In this document: piece after piece, positions 8,601-10,602 of the stretch
How the letters are laid out: each line of letters begins with the position of its first letter
Numbering within the stretch: the stretch's first letter is position 1
Assembly: GCA_001701115.1 (NCBI GenBank)
Contig: DAAJ01000110.1
Coordinates: 1-10,602 of the forward strand
Direction of reading: 5' to 3'
DNA length: 10,602 bases
From: Bacteroidales bacterium GP2
GTDB taxonomy: Bacteria > Bacteroidota > Bacteroidia > Bacteroidales > Muribaculaceae
The notes under the pieces: generated by a model
The model's database searches: none
Seen by the model: the letters and a program-made list of their open reading frames with translations, nothing else
Told to the model about the DNA's origin: nothing
Program-made: the position numbers and the translations under genes

Positions 8601-8689
8601 GTATGCAGCCGGCAATGAGGTGGACTCCCGGCTCCACAATAGAAGTATTGCCCCGTAAAGGCTGGCTTATCTATGTTGACCAGAAATAA
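5639..8689 (+). CDS. Exported multidomain glycoside-hydrolase-like protein (GH123-N/DUF6067-like)
   Basis: A 1016-residue secreted protein, probably periplasmic or outer-membrane associated. Residues 1 to about 19 are a signal peptide with an AAA cleavage region; Cys16 lacks a good lipobox. The N-terminal half is mostly beta-sandwich. Residues 60-135 look Ig-like, 137-190 are a charged linker, and 205-333 contain ALWFGVDIAANQAPGTYKGTLTV, the pattern of the N-terminal domain of GH123-type hydrolases. Residues about 370-625 resemble a galactose-mutarotase-like or supersandwich region. Residues about 640-925 look like a TIM-barrel: YYTLREL (694-700), DGIYLDD (786-792), IDLHS (816-820) and WFGES (843-847) fall where barrel strands end and supply Asp/Glu candidates (D786, D791, D792, D817, E846). 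Residues 935-1013 are a terminal beta domain (VTVYRKPDGRLLLSVGNYTDE). The family assignment is from memory of Bacteroidetes glycoside hydrolase domain-containing proteins; I cannot name the substrate. Neighbouring sulfatase and receptors suggest a host glycan. It is divergent from the barrel gene, with its own terminator downstream. Confidence 0.75.
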   Translation: MKFILSALTAASMAFCAAAVPTISPTYDYRVPSPSWSESFGNHRAVLYIGKPSEVVGLDFSWRRHDAAIANTRFLIVNAETGDTVKNVRRIEVTPEQCRIQFGPVTEKGTYYFYYMPYRVQFETGFCRGGYLPPEAAPAGEWLKAAEKARKTPMAKIEAVEARTGFDSFFPMEVPATKAEEQAYTAAAPRPFYLFPEDRMAPIRMKDAIPVKWLGYKQGTGFDGSAKPNEYYTFQVGVWNPSSAVDSLSYSITDLKSSDGIIPSSAVTCFNLEGVDPYGKEFTKVVDVKRGGVQALWFGVDIAANQAPGTYKGTLTVADAAHGSATIPVTINVGGEKLDDRGDSNPFLMTRLRWLNSTIGSGDTPVAPYSAVTVSGNTLSCSNRSVVLDPVTGMPQQIVSFGNDILYSPMRFIITPANTGKALVLNGSPRVIESTSGHATVAWEASSDGIEVAMKAVLEYDGRMDYNFSITSSKDVALSDIRLELPVRRDIASYFLGIGLPGQDTPMSYDGRWDAPEMTVNSFGVSIATSEQKQWLWPFDSYWIGNAHAGLHMELRGSDYTGPLLNVYRPAYPESWHNGGAGGFSIRTTDNEVTVTAYSGARQLKAGDTVDYEFAFLITPVKEINMRSQFTDRYFHNGSHPEPSQEEYEKGVRIINVHQGNELNPFINYPFLTVDSIKAFTDRWHAKGAKVKAYYTLRELSDAFPEIWAIRSLGDEVLRGGNGGGYNWLREHLVSDYTPQWYEHFKGETPAGVSADAAILTSESDSRWYNYYIEGLAWMVRNMDIDGIYLDDVSFDRRILQRMRRAMEEVKPGCMIDLHSNTGFSIGAANQYAEFFPYVDKLWFGESFLYDKMTPANWLVESSGIPFGLTGDMLYRGGNPWLGMQYGMTVRYPWFTEGVNCDPTQIWKVWDDFGIDNSTMYGFWEENVPVVASDSDVKVTVYRKPDGRLLLSVGNYTDETRDVTLNFDWEALGFDPSKTILTSPEVKGMQPAMRWTPGSTIEVLPRKGWLIYVDQK

Positions 8690-8762
8690 GATTTGACCGT
8701 TTGCAGCGTTTATAGCTAGTTTTGTTAGACTGTCAAACAGTTGCAGAAATTTCCTTTCTTTT

Positions 8763-8796
8763 GCCGGACGCTTCACTCAGTCGTCCGGCTTTTTTT
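8763..8796 (+). terminator. Intrinsic terminator of the hydrolase gene
   Basis: An 8-bp GC-rich stem, GCCGGACG (8763-8770) and CGTCCGGC (8782-8789), with an 11-base loop is followed by seven T (8790-8796). It lies 73 bases after the hydrolase stop and separates it transcriptionally from the SusC-like gene. Confidence 0.85.
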
Positions 8797-8837
8797 GCGC
8801 CAAAAGGCGGTTTGAATCCGGTTTCGGACAAATAAAT

Positions 8838-8855
8838 GTTAAAGAGAGTTAAAGA
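8838..8855 (+). repeat. Tandem GTTAAAGA repeat, possible activator site
   Basis: GTTAAAGA occurs at 8838-8845 and again at 8848-8855, a 10-bp period (about one helical turn), directly abutting the predicted -33 element at 8856. This spacing and placement are typical of a site for a dimeric activator on one face of the helix. The regulator is unknown and none is encoded in the window. Confidence 0.5.
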
Positions 8856-8886
8856 TTTGGGGGGGGGTTAATTTAACGTATTTTTG
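8856..8886 (+). promoter_or_regulatory. Predicted promoter of the SusC-like gene
   Basis: TTTG at 8856-8859 and TATTTTTG at 8879-8886 (exact TAnnTTTG) are separated by exactly 19 bases, an excellent Bacteroidetes promoter match. Eight bases of the spacer (8860-8867) are G, belonging to a nine-G run. The spacer also contains the palindrome GTTAATTTAAC (8867-8877). The predicted transcript starts around 8893, giving a leader of roughly 115-120 bases. Confidence 0.65.
8859..8867 (+). repeat. Homopolymeric run of nine G inside a promoter spacer
   Basis: Nine consecutive G at 8859-8867, of which eight lie between the -33 and -7 elements of the predicted SusC-like promoter. Homopolymer runs of this length are prone to replication slippage, which here would change promoter spacing. 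The sequence itself shows only one length. Confidence 0.9.
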
Positions 8887-8889
8887 GAA

Positions 8890-8921
8890 ACCAAAAGTTA
8901 AGTTCGCTTTCGGCTTTTGGT
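8890..8921 (+). promoter_or_regulatory. Hairpin at the predicted 5' end of the SusC-like transcript
   Basis: ACCAAAAG (8890-8897) and CTTTTGGT (8914-8921) form a perfect 8-bp stem, extendable by two G-U pairs, around a loop of 12-16 bases. It begins a few bases after the -7 box, so it would form at or near the transcript start. It could stabilise the mRNA or be a DNA operator; no U-run follows, so it is not an intrinsic terminator. Confidence 0.45.
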
Positions 8922-9011
8922 GGCTATGATGCTAAATAACCTTATTAATCAGTGCATTATAGTATAGTAATGTTTAACAAATTTATTTTTAACCAAAACA
9001 CAAAAAGTATC

Positions 9012-10602
9012 ATGAAACGAAGGCTAACCCTTTTCTTCACCCTTGTTTCGCTGATAGTAGGCTTGGCGCAGGCACGCACTGTCACAGGCTTGGTTACCGA
9101 AGCAAGCACAGGCGAACCGGTAGTTGGAGCGTCTGTCCGTTGCAGAGATGACCTCAAAATCGGCACTCAAACAGACATTGACGGAAAATTCACTTTGAAT
9201 GTTCCCGACAATTGCAAGCACCTCATGGTTTCATACATCGGTATGGAAACAAAGGAAGTTGCGGTTGCAAATTATGTGGAAGTTGCTCTTGAAGAGTCAC
9301 TTTCAGACCTTGATGAGGTAGTTGTTGTCGGTTATTCAACCACAACTAAACGAGACCTTATCTCCTCGGTGTCAACCGTCAACGCCAAGCAGATCGTAAA
9401 CCTTCCGGTGACCAACATCATCCAGGGTATGGCAGGACGTTCACCCGGTGTGATTATTAAAGCGAGTGGCGGCGGTATCAATAACCGGCCCAGCGTCAGC
9501 ATCCGCGGTGGTGGCACACCTCTTTATGTCATTGACGGTATCATCCGCACAGAGGATGACTTCGCTAACCTTGCACCCGATGACATCAAGGACATCTCTA
9601 TCCTTAAGGACGCATCTGCAACCGCTATCTACGGTTCTCGTGCATCAAACGGTATCATTCAGGTTACCACTTTCAACGGTAACATCGGTAAAGCGACTGT
9701 TGAATATGATTTCAACGCTTCATGGTCACAGCCTAATATCTGGCCTGAACAGATGAATGTGTGGGATCGCGCTGAATGGATCAACAAAGCACGTCAGAGC
9801 GAAGGTCTGACTCCCTATTTTGACGAATCGGCTATCCAGAAGATGAAAGACGGCTCAGACCCGCTTTCTTACAGCAACACAAACTGGCGCAAGGCTGTTC
9901 TCAGAAACTGGGCTCCCCAGACCAAACACGCAGTGCGTCTCTCCGGTGGCAATGAGCTCAACAAGTTCTTTGTCTCACTCTCACATACCGACCAGCAGTC
10001 ACTCTTCCGTAATGACAACAACTGGATGAAGCGTACAAACTTCCGTATTTCCGACAACGTTTATCTCAAGGAAATCGGTCTCCACGTTAACGCAGCTATC
10101 GACGGATACTACCAGAAGGAGACTACACCTTCAACATCTACTGCTAACAGTTACTACGGAGTATTCTCACACATAAACAACAAGAGCCCGCTTATCCCCG
10201 CTTACAATAGTCTCGGTCTTCCCTACAACACCACCGACAGCCCTGTTGCTGAAACAGCTAAAGATGCCGGTTACTACCGTACAAAATATGCTGTCATCAA
10301 CGGTAAAGGAGACCTTATCTGGGATTGCCTCTGGGTTGACGGTCTAAAGCTCCGTTACTCAGGAAACTACCGCTATTACTCAAATACTCTCAAAAACTGG
10401 CAAAAAGACGCCGGCAAATATGATTGGGAGTCAAGCGTTCCCTCATACGATAACAAATCACAGCTCACACATCAGGCTTGGTCCGGTTACGCATATACTA
10501 ACCAGATTTTCGTTGAGTACAACCACACATTCGGCAAGCACTCTGTTTCTGCACTTGCAGGTTACGAGGACTACTACGAATGGGGTGAAAGCGGATGGGA
10601 AA
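9012..10602 (+). CDS. SusC/RagA-type TonB-dependent receptor, N-terminal half (runs off the window)
   Basis: The frame is open from ATG 9012 to the window edge (530 codons plus one base); family members are usually around 1000 residues, so about half is present. It encodes an outer-membrane transporter for oligosaccharides or other ligands, normally paired with a SusD surface lipoprotein. Residues 1-21 are a signal peptide (MKRRLTLFFTLVSLIVGLAQA). Residues 22-94 are a carboxypeptidase-regulatory-like domain (VTGLVTEASTGEPVVGASV, TDIDGKFTL). DEVVVVGYSTTTKRDL (101-116) is the segment before the plug. The plug (about 113-220) carries the family hallmarks SIRGGG (163-168), PLYVIDG (170-176), DIKDISILKDASATAIYGSRASNG (191-214) and IIQVTT. 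Barrel strands follow. Codons are strongly biased (GGT, CGT, AAC, ATC, GAC, AAG), more so than in the upstream genes, suggesting high expression. The start is supported by the signal peptide and the A-rich leader. The substrate cannot be inferred from this half. Confidence 0.96.
   Translation, partial: MKRRLTLFFTLVSLIVGLAQARTVTGLVTEASTGEPVVGASVRCRDDLKIGTQTDIDGKFTLNVPDNCKHLMVSYIGMETKEVAVANYVEVALEESLSDLDEVVVVGYSTTTKRDLISSVSTVNAKQIVNLPVTNIIQGMAGRSPGVIIKASGGGINNRPSVSIRGGGTPLYVIDGIIRTEDDFANLAPDDIKDISILKDASATAIYGSRASNGIIQVTTFNGNIGKATVEYDFNASWSQPNIWPEQMNVWDRAEWINKARQSEGLTPYFDESAIQKMKDGSDPLSYSNTNWRKAVLRNWAPQTKHAVRLSGGNELNKFFVSLSHTDQQSLFRNDNNWMKRTNFRISDNVYLKEIGLHVNAAIDGYYQKETTPSTSTANSYYGVFSHINNKSPLIPAYNSLGLPYNTTDSPVAETAKDAGYYRTKYAVINGKGDLIWDCLWVDGLKLRYSGNYRYYSNTLKNWQKDAGKYDWESSVPSYDNKSQLTHQAWSGYAYTNQIFVEYNHTFGKHSVSALAGYEDYYEWGESGWE

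Larger units (their letters stand above)
8690..9011. other. 322-base intergenic regulatory region
   Basis: No gene is visible. The left part holds the hydrolase terminator (8763-8796). From 8838 onward the region becomes AT-rich apart from a nine-G run and contains, in order, a tandem 8-bp repeat, a consensus Bacteroidetes promoter, a hairpin at the predicted transcript start, and an AT-rich leader of about 115 bases to the SusC-like ATG at 9012. The last 20 bases before that ATG are A-rich, as is common for Bacteroidetes translation starts; there is no Shine-Dalgarno sequence. Confidence 0.75.

Noticed and set aside
8729..8741. Small hairpin ACTGT/ACAGT after the hydrolase stop
   Set aside because: Only 5 bp with a 3-base loop and no T-run; the real terminator is at 8763-8796.
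1..10602. CRISPR arrays, tRNA/rRNA genes, insertion sequences, phage or attachment sites
   Set aside because: I looked for regularly spaced repeats, cloverleaf sequences, transposase-like proteins and terminal inverted repeats and saw none.

Overview
The window looks like chromosome of a gut member of the Bacteroidales. Evidence: two outer-membrane receptors with carboxypeptidase-regulatory-like N-terminal domains, one of them an unmistakable SusC/RagA type; a lipoprotein sulfatase with its own anaerobic maturase; Bacteroidetes-type promoters (TTG/TTTG, about 19 bases, TAnnTTTG); and A-rich leaders rather than Shine-Dalgarno sites. Base composition is near 47-50% GC by eye. A Muribaculaceae-like host is a reasonable guess, but the sequence alone does not prove it.

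Layout, left to right. (1) 69-3121: a head-to-head pair, a serine-type sulfatase (minus) and an anaerobic sulfatase-maturating radical SAM enzyme (plus). They share a 99-bp promoter region; the sulfatase has its own terminator at 69-118. (2) 3087-3121: a 12-bp-stem terminator between convergent genes. (3) 3150-5444 (minus): a TonB-dependent-receptor-like outer-membrane barrel of the type without a SusD partner. (4) 5639-8689 (plus): a 1016-residue exported multidomain protein that looks like a glycoside hydrolase (GH123-N/DUF6067-like), divergent from the barrel gene and closed by a terminator at 8763-8796. (5) 8690-9011: a 322-base regulatory gap holding a strong predicted promoter, a tandem 8-bp repeat just upstream of it, a run of nine G inside its -33/-7 spacer, and a hairpin at the predicted start of the transcript. 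(6) 9012-10602 (plus): the N-terminal half of a SusC-like receptor, cut by the window edge; a SusD gene would be expected next.

The likely theme is capture and breakdown of a sulfated, amino-sugar-containing host glycan such as mucin O-glycan: desulfation by the sulfatase, activated in the cytoplasm by the maturase; glycosidic cleavage by the hydrolase; uptake by one or both receptors. The genes sit in separate transcription units and the substrate is inferred. Nothing here is a clearly new system. The most unusual signal is the regulatory architecture upstream of the SusC-like gene, especially the G-tract inside the promoter spacer. The hydrolase is the most interesting protein of uncertain activity.
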